From Cyclobacteriaceae bacterium (GTDB taxonomy: Bacteria > Bacteroidota > Bacteroidia > Cytophagales > Cyclobacteriaceae), in the NCBI GenBank assembly GCA_019638285.1, contig JAHBUB010000038.1, positions 1 to 33,917 on the forward strand: 33,917 nt of DNA. Direction: 5' to 3'. Each line of letters opens with the position of its first letter. The first letter of the stretch is position 1. The notes under the pieces are model-generated. The model saw only the letters and a list, made by a program, of their open reading frames with translations, was not told where the DNA came from and ran no database searches. The position numbers and the translations under genes were made by a program. Positions 8,118 through 17,900 of the stretch are shown one piece after another.

Positions 8118-9338
8118 ATGCAAAGACTGATTAAGTTTCCTTTGGTGTTTCTTTTTATTGCTGCTCTTATAGGGCTTGCATTGCGATGGCATTATTATCA
8201 GCCAATGACAGGGTTTACCTATCCATATTGGCTACACGCTCATTCTCACCTCATGTTTCTCGGATGGGTATTTAATGCATTATCCATCGGATATGTGATT
8301 TGTTTTTTGCCTGAAGAATTGCAGAGTTGGTATAAAAAGCCTTTTTATATTATTAACCTCTTGGTGTTGGGTATGCTCATTACTTTCCCCATTCAGGGAT
8401 ATGGGGTGTACTCGATTGTCGTGTCAACCCTCCATACAATGGTTGTTATTGTGGTGAGCATTCGATTTTTTAAAGACACAAATAAAAAGAAAAATGATAA
8501 TGCGGTTTGGTTCGCCAGGACTTCATTGTTGTTCTTTATTATCTCTGCATTTGGGCCTTTTGTTGTAGGCGCTCTCGCTGCCAATGGACTCGGACAATCA
8601 GATGGGTATTACCTTTCAATATATTATTATTTGCATTTTCAATACAATGGGGTATTCACTTTTGGGATTTTTGCTTTCTTTTTTTATTTGTTGAAGCAGA
8701 AGGGGGTCTATATAGATTTACAGTATATAAAAAAATTCCGTTGGATATTATTTATTTCTTGCTTTCCAGCTTATGCGCTTTCCACACTTTGGACAAGTCC
8801 ACCTATGTTTGTTTATATACTGGCGCTGTTAGGCGCTTTGGGACAATTAATTGCATTGTATTATTTATTACAATCGATGAGGAGTCACTGGATCCAATTC
8901 ATAAGCTTGATTTCACCACTTACGCGGGTATTGTTGATTATTCCCTTAATTGCATTTGTGCTAAAATTAATTCTTCAGCTTTTTTCAGTTCATCCATCTG
9001 TGGCGATGCTGGCCTATGAAAGACGTTTTTATGTTATCGCTTATCTGCATTTGGTATTGATAGGTATGATTTCACTTTTTTTGATTGCATGGTACAACGA
9101 ACAGCGCTGGATTACTTTAAAGCGAATATATGTCTATCTCTTGATAATTGGTTTTGTCACCTCCGAGTTAGTTATGATCAGTGTAGGTCAATGGCCAGGC
9201 TTGTTTAATATTCAAGAATGGATGATCATTACCTCAATAATCCTGGTAATTGGAATTACTGGAATTGTCATAGGGGGAATTCGTATGACTAATAAAAGAT
9301 CACACTCCTATCAAAAAGTAAACTCTAAAGAACAATAG
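8118..9338 (+). CDS. Polytopic membrane protein with an HAHSH motif (NnrS or heme-copper subunit I-like)
   Basis: A 406-residue protein with about 11-12 transmembrane helices and no catalytic domain I can name. The most striking motif is LHAHSHLMFLGWVFNA, with His40, His42 and His44 near a membrane edge. Further in-membrane histidines lie in VSTLHTMVV, YYYLHFQYNGVFTFG and IAYLHLVLIGM. Repeated His-Gly/His-Asn patterns of this kind resemble heme-binding membrane proteins such as NnrS and subunit I of heme-copper oxidases, but the canonical CuB triad is not evident. Heme binding is an inference. Nearby genes for RIC, CtaA and copper uptake suggest a respiratory or nitric-oxide link. Its last 28 bases overlap the 3' end of the convergent TonB receptor gene. 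Confidence 0.6.
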   Translation: MQRLIKFPLVFLFIAALIGLALRWHYYQPMTGFTYPYWLHAHSHLMFLGWVFNALSIGYVICFLPEELQSWYKKPFYIINLLVLGMLITFPIQGYGVYSIVVSTLHTMVVIVVSIRFFKDTNKKKNDNAVWFARTSLLFFIISAFGPFVVGALAANGLGQSDGYYLSIYYYLHFQYNGVFTFGIFAFFFYLLKQKGVYIDLQYIKKFRWILFISCFPAYALSTLWTSPPMFVYILALLGALGQLIALYYLLQSMRSHWIQFISLISPLTRVLLIIPLIAFVLKLILQLFSVHPSVAMLAYERRFYVIAYLHLVLIGMISLFLIAWYNEQRWITLKRIYVYLLIIGFVTSELVMISVGQWPGLFNIQEWMIITSIILVIGITGIVIGGIRMTNKRSHSYQKVNSKEQ

Positions 9339-11298
9339 AAATTCCTGCCTGGTCTTGGAATGCCACCCCAGTCAAGGTGTTCTCGATAGTATTTGTTTGT
9401 TAAATTTTCTATTCCCAAACCGAAACTCCATTCTCCAATTTTACTATTCATACTATAACCGGTTCTTATGTTGAATATTGAGTACCCAGGCGTATTCTTT
9501 TCTCCAAAATTGGAGCTAACATGAGTTTGTGCAAAAGCACCTTCCCATTCCATTTGCCCACTGAGTTTGTTTTTTTTATATCTTAGGGAAGTAACATTTT
9601 TAAATGCTGGAATAAACGGGAGTGGTTCTCTATTAAAAGCTTCTGCGCGTGTTCCTTTAAAATTGGTTATCAGCTGAAGGTAGGAGGTGAGTGCAACCAG
9701 CGCAGCAAACTCCACACCCCAAAAATTGGCGTATGATATATTTTCATACACTTTTACGCCACTGGCACCCGGGGTCATTGCATCAACGTCAGTGTCTACA
9801 TAAGCCAGAATATAGTTGGGAGCGTGTTGATAGAACACAGTTCCAGTCATTTCTACCCAGCCGTTAAAGAATTCGACACCAAAATCGGAGGCAAGACTTT
9901 TTTCGGCTCTCAGGTATGGGTTACCAAGATAATCATGGTTATCCTGCCTGTTGAAGAGGTAGAATCCGAATAACTCAGCATTGGTGGGAAGGCGTTCCCC
10001 ATAGCCGCCATGAAGTGTGAATATAAAGTTGTTAAAAAATGGTTTACTTACGGTGACGTTAAATGATTTGGTGATCTTTTGGGAAGATGAATTGAATGAA
10101 GAGTAAAACACTTCTAGTTGATCTTTTCCAAAGCCCTCTTCAATTGTGGTGCTGGATGCGTCTAACCTTGCGTTTAGATTCACTTTTATGCGGTTGGGTA
10201 GTTTGATGTCATCTCCAACATACATTCCTGCTACGGTACGGTGTGAGGATGGCCAGGTTTGCATATACATAGATGTACCATCATTAGGATACATCACCAT
10301 TTCAGCCAGCACTCGATTATGATATAAATCAGTTCGGACCTGTAGTTTGTGATTTTTCTGATTCTTTATTTTAGCTTCAGCATAAGCGCCATAAGTGTTG
10401 CTCCATCCCGGCATATCCATGTGCATTAATACTTCGCGTTGAGAATCATCCATTTGATGGTAGACCTCGTTAGCGTATACTTTCGCTTCAAAGCTTCTCA
10501 GCCAACTCACATCTGTATGTCTGATATAAGTTAATGCATACATGGAGGCCCTCGCCTTACCCACGTCCATTGGTAAGGCTGGAAAGCCGATGTTTTTTCC
10601 TTCATCAATCAGAAAGTTGGCTTTTAGTGTATCCTTATTAACTCTCCATTTCCGGTAATTGAAAAGTTTATCTTTTCAAATTGTGAAAAATTGACGGTTT
10701 GTCCGTTCCCAGCTTTATAATTCTGATTTTTTCTATAAATGAAACTGGCGCGATAAGCACTATTTGGTTGTGAGAAATTGGCATCTGTAAAATAATTAAA
10801 ACCATTAGATACAGATTGATATCCGCCACCTGCTCTTCCTGATACTCTTTTTTGATTTAAGATCGGTTCAGCCAATCTTAAATTTAAGCCGCCTCCAATG
10901 GTACTCCCCATCGAGTTGCCGTTGGTACCCAAAGACGCATCAATACTTTTTAGATTTTGTGGCTCTACGTAAATGGTAACTGGATCCATCTTGTCGGTGC
11001 AGGCACTGAACATGCGCATACCGTCAATAGTTACGTTGATTTGTCCTGCTGACATTCCACGGATAACAGGTTCCTGACCATAAGCGCTTCTTCTAATGAG
11101 ATAGACTCCGTTCATGCGAGATAGAATATCTTCAGTATTGGCCGATTGATTGGCACGATAGAAATTCTGAAGTGTATCTGCCTCTGTTTGTATTGACTGT
11201 ATAACTACTTCAGATAGGATGCGCGTTTGCAATGTATCCTGTGCCTGTGCAAAGCTTGAAGTAATTATTATTAGGGATAAATAGAATAATATTCTCAT
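9311..11298 (-). pseudogene. TonB-dependent copper receptor (OprC-like), one-base frameshift
   Basis: Two frames together encode an outer-membrane TonB receptor of about 662 residues. The first (from 11298) has a signal peptide ending SFAQAQ, then a plug domain with PVIRGMSAGQINVTIDGMRM and FSACTDKMDPVT. The Met/Cys/MDP pattern resembles the 'HGACPNRMDPPT' signature of OprC-type copper receptors. The second (to 9311) is the beta-barrel and ends with an aromatic residue (LEFTF). The junction is at about 10649-10651: ITG is followed in the -1 frame by KWRVNKDTLKANF and GFPALPMDVG, the usual TonB sequence. One missing A in an A-run restores the frame. It is either a recent mutation or a sequencing/assembly error. 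It belongs to the operon that starts at 12628. Confidence 0.85.
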
Positions 11299-11359
11299 AA
11301 TTCAAATGGTTGACCGGGACCAACCTTTTGAGTCAATCCCGGAAACCCAACCTTTATCT

Positions 11360-12172
11360 TTAGTCTATGTCAATATCGAAATACAATTCTTTGGCCAACT
11401 CACTCTTTGAAAGAGTAAGATGTATACGCCAGTCACCTGTCATGGTAAAGTTTACCTTACCAGCGTAGTGCCCGTTGCTCACATGTGTTGGAGATACGTT
11501 GTTAGGCGAACCATGACCCATAGAAGGCATTTCCGGATCCATTGCAATTGTAAAATCTGTGACTCCGGGAAAGGACTCCATACTTTGTTTGGTGTGAATC
11601 ATTACTTTGAAATCGTTTACACCCACTTTAGGTTTTTTCGCAAAGTGGTATGACACGAAATAATTCATTCCACCGTCTGTAGCGAATGATTGCATTCTTA
11701 CTTTTGCTGGAACTGCCACATTCAAATTCAGTTCCACGAAATCTTCTACATCTTTGATCTCGTTTCTAACTTTTACTTTCAGTTTCCAGCTACCAATGTC
11801 TGTTCCGGATGGCATGATAAAATTTACTGCTCCGGGGAAAAGAGTGTTAACGGCTTGTTCTGAAGTAGGATTGTCTACTGGCGCACTGTGACTCATTCCT
11901 GATACCATGCTCATCATAGGGATAAATTGCACCATTGATTCGGTAATGGATTCCCCAGTAGTAGCATCTGATAATTTAGCGTACAAAGTATTATAGCCTA
12001 CAAACAATTCTTCGTCAGCCCATATTTCCACTTTTGTATTGGCGTTGATGGCTACATCTTCGGCTATTTTAGTGAGGCCTTCAGTTGGATTTATTTGAAT
12101 TTCATCTTCGCTGCAGGAAAATGATAACAGTAGAGTCATTATGATCCCTGTTGAAATCAATTTTAATTTCAT
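11360..12172 (-). CDS. Met/His-rich lipoprotein with YtkA-like domains
   Basis: A 270-residue lipoprotein; the lipobox ends at Cys20 (LLLSFSCSEDE). The mature part looks like two immunoglobulin-like beta domains of the YtkA/FixH-type class. Domain 1 includes WADEELFVGYNTLYAKLSD and the metal-rich patch PMMSMVSGMSHSAP. Domain 2 includes AMDPEMPSMGHGSP and then GHYAGKVNFTMTGDWRIHL. Met/His clusters of this kind are typical of periplasmic copper(I)/copper(II) binding. It lies 61 bases upstream of the OprC-like receptor on the same strand, so it probably hands copper to or from that receptor. Membrane anchorage (inner leaflet of the outer membrane) is likely. Copper is inferred from composition and neighbours. 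Confidence 0.75.
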   Translation of the reverse strand: MKLKLISTGIIMTLLLSFSCSEDEIQINPTEGLTKIAEDVAINANTKVEIWADEELFVGYNTLYAKLSDATTGESITESMVQFIPMMSMVSGMSHSAPVDNPTSEQAVNTLFPGAVNFIMPSGTDIGSWKLKVKVRNEIKDVEDFVELNLNVAVPAKVRMQSFATDGGMNYFVSYHFAKKPKVGVNDFKVMIHTKQSMESFPGVTDFTIAMDPEMPSMGHGSPNNVSPTHVSNGHYAGKVNFTMTGDWRIHLTLSKSELAKELYFDIDID

Positions 12173-12244
12173 GATATAATTATTATTTAGTTTGAGATGT
12201 CACTTAAATGAAATGCCGCTCAATAAAAGAGTGGCAGCGTGACC

Positions 12245-12628
12245 TCAGCAGGGGGGGCGAAAAATATCGTAAACTGGATTATCTGGCCAATGGGTAATAT
12301 AACCAGAATGAGTGATGGCGTCTATACCAAATCTTGATGCCGTGTGATTTGCGAACTGTATAAATCCAATAGGATATTCTGTGAGATTTATTTTTTGTAG
12401 GGGCGGGCTATCGGAAGTTTGTTCTTCAGGAACAGCTGCGACTCGCTTTAGCTTCTGCATCAGTATACATTTTCCGTTGCAGGCCATTTCAGGCTTATCC
12501 TTATTGATACACAGTACTTTAGCAAAAAAATCCTGGTTGGCATAATATTCTACCAGAGGGTGAATAGGCCGGAGGAGAGCTACCCCATATAATGAGATGA
12601 ATAACCAGCCAAATAATATCTTCTTCAC
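12245..12628 (-). CDS. Small Cys/His protein of the copper-uptake operon, unknown function
   Basis: A 127-residue protein with an N-terminal hydrophobic segment (ILFGWLFISLYGVALL) that acts as signal peptide or anchor. The segment CINKDKPEMACNGKCILMQKLKR holds three Cys; the C-terminus holds His residues and ends FRPPC. I do not recognise a named family. The Cys/His content, first position in the operon and the downstream copper-type lipoprotein and receptor suggest a metal-handling role in the envelope. The start codon is GTG at 12628; the signal peptide supports it. A candidate -7 box is so close upstream that the message may have little or no leader. Function is inferred only from context. 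Confidence 0.6.
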   Translation of the reverse strand: MKKILFGWLFISLYGVALLRPIHPLVEYYANQDFFAKVLCINKDKPEMACNGKCILMQKLKRVAAVPEEQTSDSPPLQKINLTEYPIGFIQFANHTASRFGIDAITHSGYITHWPDNPVYDIFRPPC

Positions 12629-12632
12629 ATTA

Positions 12633-12660
12633 CAAATTTACAAATAAAAACTCACGGCAA
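12633..12660 (-). promoter_or_regulatory. Candidate promoter of the copper-uptake operon
   Basis: On the minus strand TAAATTTG (12640-12633) fits the -7 consensus, and a TTG (12660-12658) lies 17 bases upstream. The predicted start of transcription is close to 12627, almost on the GTG start codon. Either the message is nearly leaderless or another promoter is used. Confidence 0.4.
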
Positions 12661-12663
12661 CGG

Positions 12664-12677
12664 ATGATTTAAATCAT
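12664..12677. promoter_or_regulatory. Crp/Fnr-like palindrome (TGAT-N4-ATCA)
   Basis: ATGATTTAAATCAT is a perfect 14-bp palindrome matching the core of Fnr/Dnr-type boxes (TTGAT-N4-ATCAA) except for the outermost base on each side. It lies directly upstream of the candidate -33 element, about 43 bases before the predicted transcription start. That is near the usual place for a class II activator. Binding by a Crp/Fnr protein is inferred. Confidence 0.45.
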
Positions 12678-12681
12678 ACAC

Positions 12682-12720
12682 AATCATATTTATCATTAAT
12701 ATGATTTACTTGAATCAAGT
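12682..12720. repeat. Two further inverted repeats upstream of the copper operon
   Basis: AATCATATT at 12682-12690 pairs perfectly with AATATGATT at 12698-12706 across 7 bases. ACTTGAATCAAGT at 12708-12720 is a second inverted repeat with one central base. With the box at 12664 this makes three palindromes in under 60 bp. No T-run follows, so they look more like operator sites than a terminator for the M50 gene. Confidence 0.5.
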
Positions 12721-12741
12721 GTTAATTGAAGGGCTTAAATT

Positions 12742-13881
12742 TTACTTATATAATATTTTTACTTTATCAGAATCGTCAGGGGGGACTATAAGCTGTCTAA
12801 CATTACTCTTTTCTGTCGCTTCTCTAATCATCACAAACTCTAAAATGTTTTCATTGTCCAGTGCACCAATGAGCTTGCTACCATCGTAAATGGGAGCGAT
12901 AATCTGTCTGTTCATCTGCATTCTTGGCCACGCCTCTTTGAGGGGTGTGTTTTGCTGAAAGCTCAGAGCACTTTTATGCATAGCGTCTTCAATTTTACTG
13001 TCTTTGCCTTTTTCAGACAGGGCCTTAATAATCTGATTTCTATCTAGCGTACCGGCAGGTTTTTCATTTTGCATTACTAAAAAGTTCTTTTCCTGCCCGT
13101 TTAATAAAAGTTGCACAGCAGAGGAGATGGGGTCATTATAATCTAATGTGTGAAAATCCCTGATCATTGCATCCCTCACGGTAAAGTTAGCCATCATAAA
13201 CTGAGTCCTTGTTGAACCTGCCTCCGCCTGCGCGCCTAAAAAAATGAATATGCCAATGAAAACCAGAAAGGGATTATAAAACAATCCCAAAAGAATAAAC
13301 CCAACTGAAATCGCTTGCCCGATAGAGGCAGCAATGCGGGTAGCGATGTGCCGTTTAAACTTAAAACCCAGAAGTGCTCTTAAAACCCGTCCGCCATCCA
13401 TGGGAAAGGCGGGCAGCATGTTGAATACGGCCAGCACTATGTTTACACTAAATAAGTTTGGGAGTAGATTACCTGAATGGACAGCGACTATAGAATCTAC
13501 AGTGAAAACATCCGATGGATTAACGAATGGAATAAGAATGGCAGCAATCAATAAGTTAACTACAGGCCCTGCTATCGCTACTATTAATTCCTGTTTTGGC
13601 TTTTCTGGCATCGACTCAAGGCTTGCCAGCCCGCCTATTGGCAACAGAGTAATACTTCTGGTTTTTATCCCAAAGCGTTTGGCGGCAAAGGCATGGCCAA
13701 ACTCATGGAGAACTACACATCCAAAGATTAGCAATACAAAGAGAACACTCCATAAAGTATTCTCGGCAGTACTTCCCACTCTTAAATTGATGAATACTAT
13801 CCATCCAATGAGAAGGACGAAGGTCCAGTGTACCGTAACTTTAATTCCTCCTATGATTCCTAACTGCAGAGAATTCTTCAT
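12742..13881 (-). CDS. M50 site-2 metalloprotease with CBS domains
   Basis: A 379-residue intramembrane zinc protease of the SpoIVFB-like M50 type. The zinc motif VLHEFGHAFAAKRFG is intact, as is the third ligand motif NMLPAFPMDGGRVLRALL. About six transmembrane helices fill residues 1-220. Residues about 230-375 form a CBS pair (DFHTLDYNDPISSAVQLL; ...LKEAWPRMQMNRQIIAPIYDGSKLIGALD), which usually binds adenine nucleotides and would tune protease activity. Such enzymes cleave membrane-bound substrates such as anti-sigma factors; no candidate substrate is adjacent. The C-terminus is short and charged. It lies downstream of the LpxR-like gene with an 84-bp gap. Family certain, substrate unknown. 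Confidence 0.92.
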   Translation of the reverse strand: MKNSLQLGIIGGIKVTVHWTFVLLIGWIVFINLRVGSTAENTLWSVLFVLLIFGCVVLHEFGHAFAAKRFGIKTRSITLLPIGGLASLESMPEKPKQELIVAIAGPVVNLLIAAILIPFVNPSDVFTVDSIVAVHSGNLLPNLFSVNIVLAVFNMLPAFPMDGGRVLRALLGFKFKRHIATRIAASIGQAISVGFILLGLFYNPFLVFIGIFIFLGAQAEAGSTRTQFMMANFTVRDAMIRDFHTLDYNDPISSAVQLLLNGQEKNFLVMQNEKPAGTLDRNQIIKALSEKGKDSKIEDAMHKSALSFQQNTPLKEAWPRMQMNRQIIAPIYDGSKLIGALDNENILEFVMIREATEKSNVRQLIVPPDDSDKVKILYK

Positions 13882-13965
13882 TTCAGTATTTCGTTTTAGA
13901 ATTTATTTTATGTCAGACCCGCTAAGGCAAAACATCAGATTATCATCATTGGTTCTAATCTGGCT

Positions 13966-14967
13966 CTACAGTTTGAATTGTAAAATAAGGCTTCCGTATT
14001 CCTGATTATATTGCCCTTTAAATTCTGCCCCAATAGATTTTTGACTAATAATTACCCGGTACTTTGGCATTTCGAATGTAATTCCCACGTCATATAATAC
14101 AACTACTCTCTCTATTTGATCTTTGCTAAGTACATAGCCAGTTTCTTGAGATCTAAATTGATTTAAAAGGCCACCTTCCAAAAGTGCATTGCTTAACACA
14201 ATCCGAAAGATAGGTTTCATAAATACGTATAACTGTAACTTATTTCGTTCAGTTGCAAGTGGTACAGAAATATCATCAAAGTAATTATTGAATTTTCCAA
14301 CTCTTAGCATAAAACCAGACCCTGCGGCATTATAAGTTGTGCCACTAAATGTTTCAATTATACCTACCAGTATGATTTGTTTCGATGGTTGAAGTAATTG
14401 TTTTTCTATATTGATGTTATAATTCAATATTATATCGTTAGGCACCTGATTTTTCCAGCCAAGAGGTTTGGTGTCATTGATGATACGGTGAACCATTGTC
14501 TGGGTTTCTCTGGCAAAACTCAGGGGTCCAGTTACTCCCAAACGAATCTCAGTTGTTACTTTTGTTTTATCAAGCTTATTAATTGACTGAAGAGAATGTA
14601 TACTATAAAATGCACCTGCATATGGACGGTCATCATATTGAATATCTATTACCGAAATATTCTTAGGGGTAAACATAAATTGAGCGATTCCCCATCCGTA
14701 AATATTATTGTGCTCATCCGAAATATCCAATAAAAGTGATGATGGGAATCTTGCTTTTTGACTTTTTGTATAAAAGTAATCCACCCTCATGCCGTTGGTA
14801 TAATACCTATCTGTACCATCTCCGCGAACATTTATGAAATCGTTATCCCAAAGGATGCGGAATGAATGTTTGTTTTTCAGTAATTGTGCTGACGCATTGT
14901 TAACAATAATTGATAGCAGAAATATTCTGATCAAGTGTAACAGAATATTCGGAGCTCTTATGTTCAT
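13966..14967 (-). CDS. LpxR-like outer-membrane lipid A deacylase (DUF2219)
   Basis: A 333-residue beta-barrel protein with a signal peptide ending NNASAQ. LpxR family motifs are seen in order: WDNDFINVRGDGTDRYYTNG (the N-terminal Asn/Asp and YTNG), DDRPYAGAFYS, GVTGPLSFARE with a downstream QTMVHRI, and LGWKNQ. LpxR removes the 3'-acyloxyacyl chain of lipid A at the outer membrane in a calcium-dependent way. It starts 18 bases after the end of the RND pump gene on the same strand and is probably the last gene of that transcript. This links envelope remodelling to efflux. Family likely; activity not proven. Confidence 0.8.
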   Translation of the reverse strand: MNIRAPNILLHLIRIFLLSIIVNNASAQLLKNKHSFRILWDNDFINVRGDGTDRYYTNGMRVDYFYTKSQKARFPSSLLLDISDEHNNIYGWGIAQFMFTPKNISVIDIQYDDRPYAGAFYSIHSLQSINKLDKTKVTTEIRLGVTGPLSFARETQTMVHRIINDTKPLGWKNQVPNDIILNYNINIEKQLLQPSKQIILVGIIETFSGTTYNAAGSGFMLRVGKFNNYFDDISVPLATERNKLQLYVFMKPIFRIVLSNALLEGGLLNQFRSQETGYVLSKDQIERVVVLYDVGITFEMPKYRVIISQKSIGAEFKGQYNQEYGSLILQFKL

Positions 14968-14985
14968 TGTAATGCTTTATGTTGT

Positions 14986-17900
14986 CTATCTTTGCACTCT
15001 TTTCTTACTTAGACTCCCTTTTATTGTATCAACTACATAATAAACCATTGGTACTAAGTATACAGTCAGAATAAGCGATGATAGCAACCCACCAATAATA
15101 ACCCATGCTAACCCGTTTTTCCATTCACTAGCAGTTCCCTTGGCAAGTGCAATCGGTAACATTCCTATGACCATCGAAAGGGTTGTCATAAGAATGGGAC
15201 GCATTCTTTCCTTGCCTGCAATTATCAAAGCTTCTTTATAATGCTTTCCTGATTGCTTCAATTGATTGGTAAAATCCACGATAAGAATAGCATTCTTAGC
15301 GACCAAACCCATTAGCATGATCAACCCTAGGAGTGCAAATAAACTCAGGTTGTTTAGTGTCAGATTTAAACCTAGGAATGCTCCAATAGTGGCGACAGGT
15401 ATAGAGAATAGTACCACAAAAGGATAGATAAAGCTATCATAGAGTGCTACCATAATCAGGTAAATCAAAATGAATGAAATGAGAAGCACCGAGCCAAGAG
15501 CACCAAAACTATCGTTTTGTCTTTTAATGTCACTGCCCCAAGTCATTTCAACGCCTTCGGGTAGTGGGTTTTTATTAATGTAGGCTACCACTTCATCAGC
15601 CACTGTTCCAGAGGGTCGCCCGAGTGCATCACCAGTTAATGTAATAGCAGGCTGTCTGTCTAACCTTTCTAATAGCGATGGAGAATTGTTCTGGACAACT
15701 TCTGCGAATTGAGCGACCTCAATGGGCATACCTTTTGGATTAACAATTACTAATTTTTTCACATCTTCCATGTTCTGGCGATTGAAATCATCCAGCCATA
15801 CCCTCACTGGATATTCGATGCCCTGTTCAGTTAACATGGCATCATCGTTACCGGTAAGGGCTGTACGTATATTTAGCCCTACATACGCATGATTAAGCCC
15901 AAGTCGTTGCATCCGATTATTATCGGGAATGACTTGGAATTCGGGGCTTCCTTCTTCCACAGAAAGGCGGACATTGTCTGCCCCGGGTATTCTTTCCACT
16001 ACCGACTTTAAATCGCTTCCTAATTGCATCACCTGGGCTGCATCGCTTCCACTCAACGTAATTTCAATAGGAGCTGATCGTGGTACCAGACCCATTGCGG
16101 CCATTGAGTAATTGATACCTGGGAATTCATCTCTCAAAGCTTCGCGTAATTCTATCATGAATTCCTCTGTAGGTTGCTCACCTCGTTCAGCAGCAGGGTT
16201 TAATTGAATTGTTAACTCGGTGATATTAACTGACCCGACTCCCAAACTCCCGATTCCTGTACTGGGTCCGCCCACATTACTAAAGACGGTTGATACCGAT
16301 GGTTGAGCTGAAATGAAATTTTCGATCTTCTGCGATACAATATTGTTTTGCTGTAATGTTGTTGTCTTATCGAATTCAAGACTCATTCGGAATTTCCCCT
16401 GGTCTCCAGTGGCAATCAGCTCTTTTCCGATGATGCCTTGTCTCATTATTCCTATGGTTAGGATAAACAGGGCCAGGATTATACCTGTTGTGATTAACTT
16501 ATGGTCTAACACCCATTCTAATTGTCGCCCATACCAATTGATGAAACGATTTAATTGATGTTCGAACCAAAGTAAAAAACTGTTAAAGAGGTTTGTCGGT
16601 TGTAGATCTTCGGAATTTCCAATTCGAGAAGCCATCCAGGGTGTTAATGTAAATCCAACCAACAAACTTGTTAAGGTGGAGGTCACCACTACTACAGAAA
16701 ATTGCTTGAGCATATCCGCAACAAAAACCTGTAGGAATAAAATAGGGAGGAACACCACCACATCCACCAGGGTGATGGACAGTGCTGAAAATCCGATTTC
16801 CATACGACCATCTAAGGCCGCTACGCGCTTGTTCTTTTTCATGTCCAGATGACGTTGGATATTCTCCAACACCACTGTGGCATCATCTACCAGGATACCA
16901 ATGATCAAAGACATAGCCAACAAGGTCATCAGATTGAGTGTGTAACCCAACAACCACATGACTGCGAAAGCAGTTACCAATGAAGTGGGAATGGCTACCA
17001 ATACAATAAGTGAGTTTCGGATACTTCTTAAGAATAGAAGCATTACAATTGAAACCAGAATTACTGCTAAGGTGAGATCATATACTACAGAATTTACTGC
17101 TGCAATGGTATTGTCAGTAGAATCATCGGCTATAATAAATTTTACTCCCTCTGCCGTATACTGTTTTTCTATTTTTTCGAATTGACTGCGCACCAATTTT
17201 GATACATCCACTGCATTGGCATCTCCTTGTTTTTTTAATAATAGCCCGATGCCATTTTTACCATTGTAGCGGCTTACTGAAGTTATTTCTTTGATTCCGT
17301 CTGTTACTGTGGCAATATCTTTTACATAAACAGGACTTCCGGGGAAAGGCATTGCCACCTGCACGTATTTTATATCATCAATGCTTTTATACTTTCCAAT
17401 GAGGCGTACGGAATTGTTTGCTATGGACGACTGTACCTTTCCTGAAGGTACATCTAGGCCTGATCGATTGATTGCCTCCGTAACCTGATATAAGGAAAGT
17501 TTGTATAGTTTTAGTTTTTCCTGATCTACTTTTACCTGTATTTCCCTTTCTTCTCCACCCAACAATGTAATTTCAGCAACTCCCTTCAGTTGTTGAATTT
17601 GGGGTAGGAAATCATCTTTCATTTTTTGATAGAACTCAGTAGCCGGTAAATTACTGGTGGCACTGATTTGCATGATGGGCAAGTCATTGGGTGATACCTT
17701 GCTCATAACAGGATTTAAAATATCCTGGGGCAGATCTTTGCGGATATTGTCTATGTAGCGTTGGGCATCCTGCATTGTTTTGTCCAGGTCTGTTGCATAC
17801 TTGAGGTTGACAATCAGAATAGAGGCATTGGGCAACGATTTGGTGACAATAAAATCTACACCCTCCAAATTGGATAATGCATCTTCTATTTTTCGTGATA

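Noticed and set aside
13334-14005. Long plus-strand open frame opposite the M50 and LpxR-like genes
   Set aside because: It is an antisense shadow of two clear genes, with no recognisable domain and an unlikely composition.
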